Of a DNA stretch of 64,000 nucleotides, positions 46,491 through 54,712 are shown piece after piece. The position numbers and the translations under genes are program-made. Source of the stretch: CAWKEY01 sp963696315 (GTDB lineage: Bacteria; Pseudomonadota; Gammaproteobacteria; Methylococcales; Methylomonadaceae); the NCBI GenBank assembly GCA_963696315.1, contig CAVOJU010000014.1:62001-126000 (forward strand), read 5' to 3'. Each line of letters opens with the position of its first letter. The stretch's first letter is position 1. Below the pieces are notes generated by a model that was given only the letters and a program-made list of their open reading frames with translations, ran no database searches and had not been told where the DNA came from.

Positions 46491-47401
46491 TCGGAATAAC
46501 GCCTGGTTTTTGTCTGAAATTGTTTAATCAGGGTGCCGGTGATACGGTCAAAAAACTCGTGCATGAGCAGCCCGCAGAGGATCAGCGCGGTGCCGGCGGC
46601 CACTTTCATCGTCAGCGGTTCCTGGTTAACACTATGGCCGAGCAGCAGGGAGAGCACAGGCGTCAGCAGTGTAATCAGCGCTACGCGGGTGGCTTCCAGA
46701 TGCGTGAGCACATAGTAATACAGCGCAAAGCCGATGGTGGTGGCGATGGCGCCCAGATAAACAATGGCGGCCAGGCTGGTGACCGGTAAGGAGGCCGGCC
46801 AGTGTCCGTCGAGACTTGCCCAGGTGATTAAATATGCAGGTACCGCCAATAACAAACCTCCGGCTACCTGGGACAAGGCCGGCAGTTTTGCATTAATGCG
46901 TTTAATCCAGACGGCGCTGGCCGATTGCAGAAAGGCCGCAATCAACACACCGATGATGCCCAACGCCGCGTCCGGGCCAAATTGCAAGGCCGAACCGAAC
47001 ATGATCGCCAAGCCGCCAAGGCCGAACAGGTATGACAGGCATTTGCCCAGGGTCAGGCTGCGTTCATCCAGCCAGATAGCCGCTAACAGTGCCGTGATCA
47101 GCGGCGATAAGCCGAAGACGACTGAAATCCAGCCGGAAGGAATAAACTGCGCGGCCCAGTACACCACCAGCATGGAAGCGTAGATTTGCAGGGCGACGGC
47201 CAAATAGGTCAGCCGCGCCTTGCGATGCCAGGCCAAGCCCTGCCTTAACAGTGGCAGGGTAATGGCCAGGCAGACCGCGCCAATACACATGCGGCCAGTA
47301 ACCGCAAACAAAAAGCCGGGGCCTTCGCCGCTCCATTTGATCGCCAGCGGCGTGGTGGCCCAAAGTAAAATGACGCTGATATAGGCGATAGCTACGCGCA
47401 T
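46487..47401 (-). CDS. DMT superfamily transporter (EamA family)
   Basis: This 304-aa membrane protein has ten predicted hydrophobic segments arranged as two EamA repeats (beginning VAIAYISVILLWATTPLAIK and, in the second half, SQVAGGLLLAVPAYLI). These are metabolite or drug exporters with varied substrates. The stop lies at the edge of MITE copy A. The start is immediately downstream of the O-methyltransferase gene (0-bp gap), so the two are likely co-transcribed. Confidence 0.88.
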   Translation of the reverse strand: MRVAIAYISVILLWATTPLAIKWSGEGPGFLFAVTGRMCIGAVCLAITLPLLRQGLAWHRKARLTYLAVALQIYASMLVVYWAAQFIPSGWISVVFGLSPLITALLAAIWLDERSLTLGKCLSYLFGLGGLAIMFGSALQFGPDAALGIIGVLIAAFLQSASAVWIKRINAKLPALSQVAGGLLLAVPAYLITWASLDGHWPASLPVTSLAAIVYLGAIATTIGFALYYYVLTHLEATRVALITLLTPVLSLLLGHSVNQEPLTMKVAAGTALILCGLLMHEFFDRITGTLIKQFQTKTRRYSD

Positions 47402-48092
47402 CTAGGCCGTTTTTTTGCGCGCCACGAGAACGCCATCCCGGGTGGGATTGATGAAAGCATCAAAATCAGGGTCGGCAAAAATCATCTGATTATGTTCCAG
47501 TATGGCTTCGGTCCAGCCTGGTACGATGTCGACATAATTTTCCGCAGCGACGCGGCCATGCCAGAGCACGTTGTCGGCAATATAAAGTCCGCCGGGGCGG
47601 ATGCGCGGTTTGGCCAGTTTCCACACTTCGGGATAATCGCCCTTGTCGACATCGTTGTAGCAGATGTCGAACAGGCCTTCGGTTTGGGCAAATACGTCCT
47701 GCGCAAAGCCGGTATGGAATTGAACTCTGTCCCATAAACCAACGGAGGCGAGATAGTGTTGGGCTTTGTCGCGGTTGACGGCATCGCCATCCGTGCAAAT
47801 GATTTCGCCGGCAGGGCCGGTCGCGCGCGCAAACCAGTACGCGGAATAACCATAGCCGCTGCCGAATTCAAATATGCGGCGGGCATTAATGGACTTCGCC
47901 AGCGTTTCCAGAAATACGCCAACCAGGCGGTCAACGATGGGAAAATTATTTTTTCTGCGCATAAGCTTCCATCTCGGTTAGAACCGGATGATCGCTTTGC
48001 GTCACCAGACTGCGCATATAGGTTTCGATGGCCGGATTAACCGGAACGATAACGGTAGGATTGACGATGGTGGGTGATTGCATGTCGGCCAT
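47402..48092 (-). CDS. O-methyltransferase (SAM-dependent, family 3-like), one frameshift
   Basis: The restored product has about 229 residues. The 5' part (48092 to about 47947) reads MADMQSPTIVNPTVIVPVNP to MEAYAQK. A run of six A on the coding strand then carries one extra base, and the frame continues NNFPIVDRLVGVFLE. The SAM site is IFEFGSGYGYSAYWFARATG, and NDVDKGDYPEVW matches the metal/catechol-type O-methyltransferases. The frame starting at 47962 alone would lack the N-terminal helices. The substrate is unknown. Confidence 0.82.
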
Positions 48093-48192
48093 GATCGGTT
48101 CCTCGCGGTAAAATGGACTGCTGAAGTTAGCGTTACAATGGATTTTATCTTACTCTGTTTTCAGGCGCTAGGGTATCGGCTGATGGTGTTGC

Positions 48193-48226
48193 CGCCGAGG
48201 ATTTTCCCGAGGGTCGAAATGACAGA
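48193..48226. repeat. Fragment of a dispersed palindromic repeat
   Basis: GATTTTCCCGAGGGTCGAAA and the following TGACAGATTT match, as reverse complement, one arm of the repeat at 32527-32610 (GTCATTTCGACC, then TCGG). Only one arm is present, so this is a partial or degraded copy. Confidence 0.45.
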
Positions 48227-48247
48227 TTTTAAACCGGATGATGAGCC

Positions 48248-49103
48248 GTGAATAATAAAGACATTGCTGACAAGTTACGCGAAATTGCCGATTTGCTGCA
48301 AGAACAAGGCGCCAATCCATTTCGCGCCAATGCTTACCGGCGCGCGGCCAAAACAATCGATGGCCTGAAACAGCCCGCTGGCCGAGCTCATCGAGAATGA
48401 GGGGTTTTCCGGGTTGACGGATTTGCCCGGCATCGGCGTGGGCATTGCGCGCTCGATTGTCGAGTATGTGCGCACGGGGCGCATGAGCCGGCTGCAGAGT
48501 TTACAGGGCGGGCATGACCCGATTGAATTGTTCGAGCAGATTCCAGGCATTGGCCCCACACTGGCGCATCGGCTCATAGAGCTGTTGCACATCGATACCC
48601 TGGAAGCTCTGGAATTGGCCGCGCATAACGGCCGTCTGGCGCAGGTGCCGGGCTTTAGTCAAAAAAAGATTGAACTGGTGCAGCTCTGGCTGGCACATGT
48701 CCTGGGCTATCGGCGTTCTGCAAAAAGCGCAGAAATGCCTATTGCAGAACCCCCGGTCAGTTTATTGCTGCAAATCGATTTTCTGTATCGCAAAAAAGCC
48801 AAGGCCGAGGAATTGCCCAAAATTGCGCCCAAACGTTTTAATCCGGCGGGCGAGGCCTGGCTGCCGATCCTGCATGTAACCCGCAAGGGCTGGCATTTTA
48901 CGGCCCTGTATTCCAATACCGCGCGCGCCCATCAGCTGGATCGGGTCATGGATTGGGTGGTGATATTTTTTTACGATGATCAGCACCATGAAGGCCAGCA
49001 TACCGTGGTTACCGAGACTAAAGGCACTCTTGAGGGCAAACGCGTGGTGCGCGGGCGTGAGCAGGAATGCCGTGAACTGTTACTGGCTCGCCAGCCGGGA
49101 TAA
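48248..49103 (+). CDS. Helix-hairpin-helix protein related to the PolX N-terminal region, one frameshift
   Basis: The restored product has about 284 residues, starting at GTG 48248 (VNNKDIADKLREIADLLQEQ). The N-terminal part resembles the HhH-8 domain of family X polymerases (GANPFRANAYRRAAKTIDGL). One extra C near 48375 shifts the frame, then PLAELIENEGFSGLTDLPGI and GVGIA carry the first HhH motif and IPGIGPTLAHRLIE the second. From about residue 150 there is no polymerase palm; the C-terminal part (LHVTRKGWHFTALYSNTARA) is of unknown function. It probably binds DNA. It overlaps the convergent M28 gene by 24 bp. Confidence 0.75.
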
Positions 49104-49949
49104 CATCAAAAACAGGCCGTTAGTCATTTTTGCAAACGGCACATAATTGAGCTTGTCCGGCGTATCCTGAGCCGTATGGTAATAGGGGTAGCGATAGAAA
49201 GCGGTATCGGTAATCATGAAAGCCTTATAACCGTGCCGCCAAAACGCCAGATGATCACTCCAGGACACGCCCGGTACAATCGCCAGCGTGGCTATGGATT
49301 CAATCGGAAAATCAGTCACCGCGGCAAAGGTCTTGGCGCAATGGCGCATGACACCCCGGGAACGCAAGTTGGACACAAAGCTGATAAAATTGCCGGTATC
49401 GGGATAAAAATACTTCAGCACAGGCGGATAGGCTTGACTGCCGTGTTGATTCCGGTAACAGCCGATAGTCTCCAGCGAGATCATGAAACGGATGTTGTCT
49501 CGCCGCTGCCTGGCGGCCTGGGCATAGATCATGCTGCCCATGCTGCGCCAGTAGAAAAAAGGCGGCTCTTCATTCACAAAAGCGACAAAACGCAGAGGGC
49601 TTGCAGGCGGCGCTGCCTTGAACAGACGAGACAGTTCCAGCAGCGCCGCCACGCCGCTGCCATTATCATTCGCGCCCGGACTGCCCAAAACCGAATCATA
49701 ATGCGCGCCGATCAGGATGACATCGTTGCCAGAGCGGCTGCCGGTGCAGGTGATTTCAAGATTGGCGCATTCAACGCCCTGTACGGTATAAGTCTGTTTG
49801 CGGACGGCATAGCCTTGCTGCTGCCATTCATCGGTAATATAAGCCTCCGCCGCATGGAGCGCTTCCGGATGAAAAATATTGTGCTCACCGATAGTACCGG
49901 CAAGTTCATAGACATGGGTTCGCAAGCGCTGTGTGGAAATTTCGTTCAT
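49080..49949 (-). CDS. M28 family metallopeptidase
   Basis: This protein of about 289 aa has the M28 zinc site: GAHYDSVLGSPGANDNGSGV (His and bridging Asp), VAFVNEEPPFF (catalytic Glu pair) and YHTAQDTPDKL (final His). The start at 49949 (MNEISTQRLRTHVYELAG) is preferred. The frame extends upstream to 50105, but that extension lies in MITE copy B and reads as low-quality sequence. No signal peptide is seen with this start, so the location is uncertain. Confidence 0.85.
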   Translation of the reverse strand: MNEISTQRLRTHVYELAGTIGEHNIFHPEALHAAEAYITDEWQQQGYAVRKQTYTVQGVECANLEITCTGSRSGNDVILIGAHYDSVLGSPGANDNGSGVAALLELSRLFKAAPPASPLRFVAFVNEEPPFFYWRSMGSMIYAQAARQRRDNIRFMISLETIGCYRNQHGSQAYPPVLKYFYPDTGNFISFVSNLRSRGVMRHCAKTFAAVTDFPIESIATLAIVPGVSWSDHLAFWRHGYKAFMITDTAFYRYPYYHTAQDTPDKLNYVPFAKMTNGLFLMLSRLASQ

Positions 49950-50020
49950 GACATTACGACAGCAAAATGAACAATCCGTTGCAAAGTCAGCGGTGGCAAA
50001 AGCAATGGCCATAGCGTGGA

Positions 50021-50203
50021 TTAAGGATATGGCGGGAAATAACGTACCGTTAAATTTTTCCGTCTCGTCCTGAGCACAACCGAAGGATGCATGGAAAAAT
50101 TCCAACCCTAAGCGTCAAGCCGATCATGCTTCGACAAGCTCAGCACGAACGGCTTGACGAACACAATGGCGATTTCGGGAAGTTATTGATGACCAAATCC
50201 TAA
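50021..50203. mobile_element. MITE-like repeat, copy B (about 183 bp)
   Basis: This copy matches copy A (46309-46490) along its whole length with scattered differences. It starts TTAAGGATATGG and ends CAAATCCTAA. The inner inverted arms are CCGTCTCGTCCTGAGC and GCTCAGCACGAACGG. It lies just upstream of the M28 start and extends that gene's reading frame artificially. Confidence 0.7.
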
Positions 50204-50271
50204 GTCGATCGAGGAGGCGGCAATGCTTACATGACCTTGTAATTTGTAACTGTTCAGAATGTTGGAACCGT

Positions 50272-50332
50272 CTGTAGGAGCGACGCCCACGTCGCGATTT
50301 GAAGCACGGTGGGCGGGGCGTCGCTCCCACAA
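50272..50332. repeat. Dispersed hairpin repeat (GGAGCGACGCCCACGTCGCG type), full copy
   Basis: GTAGGAGCGACGCC (50274-50287) pairs with GGCGTCGCTCCCAC (50317-50330) to form a long hairpin. One arm recurs at 52733-52757 (GTGGGAGCGACGCCCACGTC). It is a REP/BIME-like repeat. Confidence 0.7.
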
Positions 50333-50395
50333 TGAAACTTGTCAATCCAGAACGGCTCCAAACGCCCCATGCTTGATAGGCTGAATTAGTTACCA

Positions 50396-50585
50396 AACTT
50401 TTTATTCATTACCGTTTGCTTCCTGGCCGTTGCCAATGATGCCAACGACAACTTCAAAGGCGTTGCCGCTTTGTTCGGTATCGGCTGGGTCAGCGGGGCA
50501 AGGCCACACCCGGCGTCAATTGCAACAATTGCGTTATCCTGGCTGTCTGTTCCGTTGTAAGCTATGTCACTGCCGTTGATACCCA
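50396..50585 (+). pseudogene. Fragment of a PiT-family inorganic phosphate transporter
   Basis: The frame from about 50396 reads FLFITVCFLAVANDANDNFK and GVAALFG, the N-terminal signature of PiT permeases (usually NGANDNFKGVATLFG). It then loses similarity and hits a stop. There is no start codon: a TAG precedes the fragment. The rest of the roughly 400-residue gene is absent. Another frame at the end (NCNNCVILAVCSVVSYVT) might be part of the permease C-terminus, but I cannot confirm it. It lies directly upstream of arsM. Confidence 0.6.
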
Positions 50586-50615
50586 ACTTTAAAAACAAAA
50601 GATACGAGGCCTCTC

Positions 50616-51659
50616 ATGACTACCACTATCGAAATCAGCGAATCGGTCCGCCATTACTATGGTCAGGTTCTGCAATCCAGCAACGACCTGAAAACCAGCG
50701 CCTGTTGCAGCATCGACGCCATGCCCGGCTATTTAAAAGCCTTGCTGGCCGGACTGCATCCTGAAGTGCTGGAGCGTTTTTACGGTTGCGGTTCGCCATT
50801 GCCGCCGGCTCTGGAAGGCAAGACCGTGCTTGATCTGGGCTGCGGCACCGGCCGCGACTGCTATCTGCTGTCGAAACTGGTCGGCCCGAGCGGGCGGGTG
50901 ATCGGTGTGGATATGACGCCGGAACAACTCGAAATCGCCGTGCGCCATCGCGACTGGCACGCCGAGCGCTTTGGCTATGCCAATGTCGATTTTCTGCACG
51001 GCCATATCGAAAACTTGGCCACGGTGGGCATTGCTGACAACAGCATCGACGTGGTGGTCTCCAATTGCGTGATCAACCTGTCGCCGGAAAAGCCCCGCGT
51101 GCTGGCGGAAATCTTCCGGGTGCTGAAGCCGGGCGGCGAACTGTATTTTTCCGATGTGTTTGCCGACCGCCGCATTCCGACCGAACTGCGCCAGGACCCG
51201 GTGCTGCTGGGCGAATGCCTGGGCGGCGCCTTGTATTGGGAAGACTTCCGGCGCATCTTGCAGGATCTGGGCTGCCCGGACGTACGCGCCGTCAAGCAAA
51301 ATGCGATCAGCCTCGACGACCCCGAAGTGTTTGCCAAAATCGGCATGGTCAAGTTCCATTCGGTGACCGTGCGCGCCTTCAAAATGCCGCTGGAAGACCG
51401 CTGCGAAGACTTCGGCCAAGTGGCCATGTACTTGGGCAGCATCGATCAACACCCGCACAGCTTCGACCTGGACGACCATCATCATTTCGAAACCGGCCGG
51501 CCGCTGCGGGTCTGCGGCAATACCGCCGACATGCTGGCCGGCAGCCGCTATGGCGATCACTTTCAGGTCTTGGGCGATAAATCCCGCCACTTCGGTTTGT
51601 TCGACTGCGCGCCGGGACCAGGCAGCGAAGCCGCCAGGGCGGACGGCGCATGCTGCTGA
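50616..51659 (+). CDS. arsM: Arsenite S-adenosylmethionine methyltransferase ArsM
   Basis: This 347-aa protein methylates trivalent arsenic to mono-, di- and trimethyl forms. The SAM motif is TVLDLGCGTGRDCYLLSKLV. Conserved Cys regions typical of ArsM are KTSACCSID near the N-terminus, SNCVINLSPEK in the middle and GECLGGALYW. The C-terminal domain ends in a Cys pair (DGACC). GAGG lies 7 bp upstream of the ATG. It is followed 76 bp later by a GDCCVxC gene, a recurrent partner of ArsM. No arsR regulator is adjacent. Confidence 0.88.
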   Translation: MTTTIEISESVRHYYGQVLQSSNDLKTSACCSIDAMPGYLKALLAGLHPEVLERFYGCGSPLPPALEGKTVLDLGCGTGRDCYLLSKLVGPSGRVIGVDMTPEQLEIAVRHRDWHAERFGYANVDFLHGHIENLATVGIADNSIDVVVSNCVINLSPEKPRVLAEIFRVLKPGGELYFSDVFADRRIPTELRQDPVLLGECLGGALYWEDFRRILQDLGCPDVRAVKQNAISLDDPEVFAKIGMVKFHSVTVRAFKMPLEDRCEDFGQVAMYLGSIDQHPHSFDLDDHHHFETGRPLRVCGNTADMLAGSRYGDHFQVLGDKSRHFGLFDCAPGPGSEAARADGACC

Positions 51660-51735
51660 GGAGCAGGACAAAAGCTCCCGAGCAGTTAACTGATGCAGAA
51701 TTGCTCGGCTAAAAAGTCATAATGCGAGGAAATAA

Positions 51736-51966
51736 ATGATGAACAAGGTTATTTTGGAGTCCACTCTGATCTGTCCAGTGTGCGGCTATGGTAAAACCGA
51801 GACCATGCCCAGCGATGCCTGTCAGTGGTTCTACGAATGCCAGGGCTGTCATGCCCTGTTAAAACCCAAGCCCGGGGATTGCTGCGTGTTTTGCTCCTAT
51901 GGCAGTGTCGCCTGTCCGCCGGTTCAGTTGCACGGCAAACAATCGGGGTGTTGCGGGTCAGAATAA
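51736..51966 (+). CDS. GDCCVxC domain-containing protein
   Basis: This 76-aa cysteine-rich protein has the family motif GDCCVFCSYGSVACPP, preceded by CPVCGYGKTETMP and ECQGCHALL, and ends SGCCG. Members of this family often carry selenocysteine in the motif; here it is all cysteine. The family regularly sits next to arsM-type methyltransferases and its biochemical role is unknown. Metal or arsenic binding by the Cys pairs is a reasonable inference. The start may be either of the two adjacent ATG codons. Confidence 0.85.
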   Translation: MMNKVILESTLICPVCGYGKTETMPSDACQWFYECQGCHALLKPKPGDCCVFCSYGSVACPPVQLHGKQSGCCGSE

Positions 51967-52127
51967 CGGTTCAGATGAGCTAAGCACGAATAACTTCTGT
52001 CAATCCCCACTACAGACGATTCCAGGCTCGGGCTGCTGACAAATTTAGAAGCTTTTTTTTGTAAATCTGGTAAATTTTCCCCTCCGTTTTCCTCTAGCAC
52101 AACCATCGTTACTCCAGGGAAGTCATC

Positions 52128-52662
52128 ATGCGAGCATTAAATAAACAATTTAAACACAATCTGGCTTTGTTGCTTTTTAGCAGCGTGTTTTCCGCCATGC
52201 CAGCAATGGCAGCGACAGACCTCGAAGCTCAAGAGGGTTTCGTCAGAGCGATTGCAAAGAGCCACCAGAAAGAAACAGATCACTCCGCACATGAAAACCC
52301 TCCCGATAAAAGTCTGGAGTTTCATGGTGTTTTTTACGGTTTTCTCCCTTGCAACGATTGCACGGGGATTAAAACGACGCTGTCTTTAAAACAAAAAAAC
52401 AATTATCTGTTGGTGACTCAATACGCAAAAGAGTCTTCTAGGGAGTTTTATGAAAAAGGAAAATATCAGCTGGAATGATGAAAATCACACCGTTGTTTTA
52501 ACTCCAAGCAAGGGAGGGACAAACACACGGCGCTATCATATTGAGAATGAAGGAACCCTCATTCAGCTTAATGATGATGGCACACGAATGACCGATGAGG
52601 CGGAGCGCTATGTTTTGCAAAGAAGCGATACAGTAAAGTCGCGAGAGATCCATATTCACTAA
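52128..52662 (+). CDS. NlpE-like copper resistance/envelope stress protein, one frameshift
   Basis: The restored product has about 177 residues. A signal peptide (LLFSSVFSAMPAMAAT) without a lipobox Cys is followed by an NlpE N-terminal-type domain: FHGVFYGFLPCNDCTGIKTT with the CxxC pair. One extra base near 52470 shifts the frame, then WNDENHTVVLTPSKGGTNTR and LIQLNDDGTRMTDEAERYVL follow as in NlpE. E. coli NlpE is an outer-membrane lipoprotein that signals surface and copper stress to CpxA. The missing lipobox suggests a soluble periplasmic version. Confidence 0.78.
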
Positions 52663-52928
52663 AAATATAACGTAACTATTCGGCCAGGCGAACATGTGGC
52701 GGTTGGAGCCGCTCTGGATTGGCAGGATTCACTGTGGGAGCGACGCCCACGTCGCGCCGGTGGCCACGGCATAAGCCGTTTCAGGCCAATAAAATTTACG
52801 AATCGGCGTCTTTAACGTTAGACTAAAGTTCAATAGTGCCAATTCTTAGGAGCTGGTACTACTGATTCAGCTGTCCCTAACGTAAAAAATCTCTCTCCGA
52901 ACCCAGCAAAAAATAAAGGAAATTTACC
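52663..52928. repeat. Intergenic region with a half copy of the GGAGCGACGCCC repeat
   Basis: At 52733-52757, GTGGGAGCGACGCCCACGTC followed by GCG matches one arm of the hairpin repeat at 50272-50332. The remainder contains no gene I can support. AAAGGAAA at 52915-52922 is the ribosome-binding site for the sulfatase. Confidence 0.5.
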
Positions 52929-54512
52929 ATGATTCCACTCCACCGCCTTTACCGCCCGGCGGCGCGTGCGCTTTTCGCGCTGGCCATCTGCATTCCGGCA
53001 CTATCCGCGCAGGCCGAAGACAAAAAACCCAACATCGTGATTATTTGGGGCGACGACATCGGCCAGTCCAATGTCAGCGCGTATACCAAAGGGATGATGG
53101 GCTACAAAACCCCCAACATCGACCGCGTCGCCAATGAAGGTGTGATTTTTACCGACTATTACGCCGAGCAAAGTTGTACCGCCGGACGCTCAGCGTTCAT
53201 CACCGGCCAGAGCGTGTTTCGCACCGGCCTGAGTAAAGTGGGTCTGCCCGGTGCCGATTTGGGCCTCAAAAAAGAAGATGTGACCATCGCCGAATTGCTT
53301 AAAGGCCAAGGCTATGCCACCGGCCAATTCGGTAAGAATCACTTGGGCGATAAAGACGAGTTTCTGCCTACCGCGCATGGTTTTGACGAGTTTTACGGCA
53401 ATCTTTACCATCTGAACGCCGAAGAAGAACCTGAGTTGCCGGATTATCCGAAAGAAGCCGATTTTCCGGACTTTCGTAAGAAATTCGGTCCACGCGGCGT
53501 GTTGCACAGTTTCGCCAATCCTGACGGTACTCAAAAAATCGAAGACACCGGCCCGCTGACCAAAAAGCGTATGGAAACTATCGATGACGATACCGCCGCC
53601 CGCGCTGCTGAATTTATCGAGAAGCAGGCCAAGGCTAATAAGCCGATGTTCGTGTGGGTGAATTTCACGCACATGCACTTTCGCACCCATACCAAACCTG
53701 AAAGCCTAGGTCAGGCGGGGCGTTGGCAAAGCCCGTACCATGATGCCATGATCGACCATGACAAAAACGTCGGTACGGTGCTGGATAAAATCGACCAGCT
53801 CGGTATCACCGACAACACCATCGTCATGTACAGCACCGACAATGGTCCGCACATGAACTCTTGGCCTGATGCGGGGATGACACCGTTCCGTGGCGAGAAG
53901 AACACTAACTGGGAAGGCGCTTACCGCGTTCCTGCAATGGTACGTTGGCCGGGTCATATCAAACCTAACACAGTATCCAATGACATCGTTTCACATCTGG
54001 ATTGGGCGCCTACCTTGTTAGCTGCTGCCGGTGTGCCTGATGTTAAGGAAAAACTGCTGAAAGGCTACGTCGCTAATGGCAAAAAATACAAAGTGCATTT
54101 GGATGGTTACAATCAACTTCCCTACCTGACAGGGCAAGAGCCTAAAAGCCCTCGTGAAGAGTTCTTCTATTTCTCCGATGATGGTGATCTGACAGGCTTG
54201 CGTTACGACAACTGGAAAGTAGTATTTGCTCAACAACGTGCACAGGGTACTATGTTAGTATGGGGCGAACCGTTTGAGAAAACTCGTATTCCTTGGCTCT
54301 ACAATTTGCGTACTGACCCTTACGAAAGAGCAAGTATTACTTCTAACTCTTATTGGGATTGGTACCTGGATCATATCTTCCTGCTAACGCCAGCGCAGAA
54401 GTATGTCGGTCAGTACCTTGCGACCTTCAAAGAATTCCCGCCACGTCAAAAGGCAGCGAGTTTCAGCATCGACCAAGTGTTGGAGCTGTTGCAAACACCA
54501 CCAAACAAGTAA
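52929..54512 (+). CDS. Exported type I sulfatase (arylsulfatase family)
   Basis: This 527-aa alkaline-phosphatase-superfamily enzyme has a signal peptide (ALFALAICIPALSAQA, then ED). The N-terminal metal Asp pair is in IVIIWGDDIG. The formylglycine site is CTAGRSAFITG (C-x-A-x-R), so the Cys would be converted to formylglycine. Later motifs include GQFGKNHLGD, HMHFRTH and YSTDNGPHMN. It cleaves sulfate esters in the periplasm; the substrate is unknown. No formylglycine-generating enzyme is in the window. It is the first gene of an envelope-related island. Confidence 0.92.
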   Translation: MIPLHRLYRPAARALFALAICIPALSAQAEDKKPNIVIIWGDDIGQSNVSAYTKGMMGYKTPNIDRVANEGVIFTDYYAEQSCTAGRSAFITGQSVFRTGLSKVGLPGADLGLKKEDVTIAELLKGQGYATGQFGKNHLGDKDEFLPTAHGFDEFYGNLYHLNAEEEPELPDYPKEADFPDFRKKFGPRGVLHSFANPDGTQKIEDTGPLTKKRMETIDDDTAARAAEFIEKQAKANKPMFVWVNFTHMHFRTHTKPESLGQAGRWQSPYHDAMIDHDKNVGTVLDKIDQLGITDNTIVMYSTDNGPHMNSWPDAGMTPFRGEKNTNWEGAYRVPAMVRWPGHIKPNTVSNDIVSHLDWAPTLLAAAGVPDVKEKLLKGYVANGKKYKVHLDGYNQLPYLTGQEPKSPREEFFYFSDDGDLTGLRYDNWKVVFAQQRAQGTMLVWGEPFEKTRIPWLYNLRTDPYERASITSNSYWDWYLDHIFLLTPAQKYVGQYLATFKEFPPRQKAASFSIDQVLELLQTPPNK

Positions 54513-54604
54513 GCACTCTTTAATTCGCTAGCCACGCCCGCCGTTAACCTGTGTGCGTGGTTTTCTTGTTTTAAGTTTTCTCATTCCCGTGCGCTACGTC
54601 GCTG

Positions 54605-54633
54605 TTGTAGATGCGGATAAATCCGCACCTACA
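54605..54633. repeat. Short palindromic repeat after the sulfatase gene
   Basis: TGTAGATGCGGATAAATCCG then CACCTACA folds into a hairpin (TGCGGAT/ATCCGCA, with TGTAG/CTACA outside). It lies in the 200-bp gap before the 2H lipoprotein and resembles dispersed REP-type sequences. Confidence 0.45.
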
Positions 54634-54712
54634 AAATACAATTTTTGCTTGATTAATGACAGTCACATAGCGCGTGGGAGCTAGGTAATCACTTAAAAGA
54701 TAAGGACAAATA

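Noticed and set aside
49176..49970. A 264-codon plus-strand frame opposite the M28 peptidase
   Set aside because: The M28 zinc motifs are on the minus strand and the plus frame matches nothing.
50733..51671. A 312-codon minus-strand frame opposite arsM
   Set aside because: arsM is strongly conserved on the plus strand and the reverse frame has no recognisable motif.
51736..51966. The Cys-rich 76-aa product as a RiPP precursor (for example methanobactin-like)
   Set aside because: It carries the full GDCCVxC family motif and has no leader/core layout or modifying enzymes beside it.
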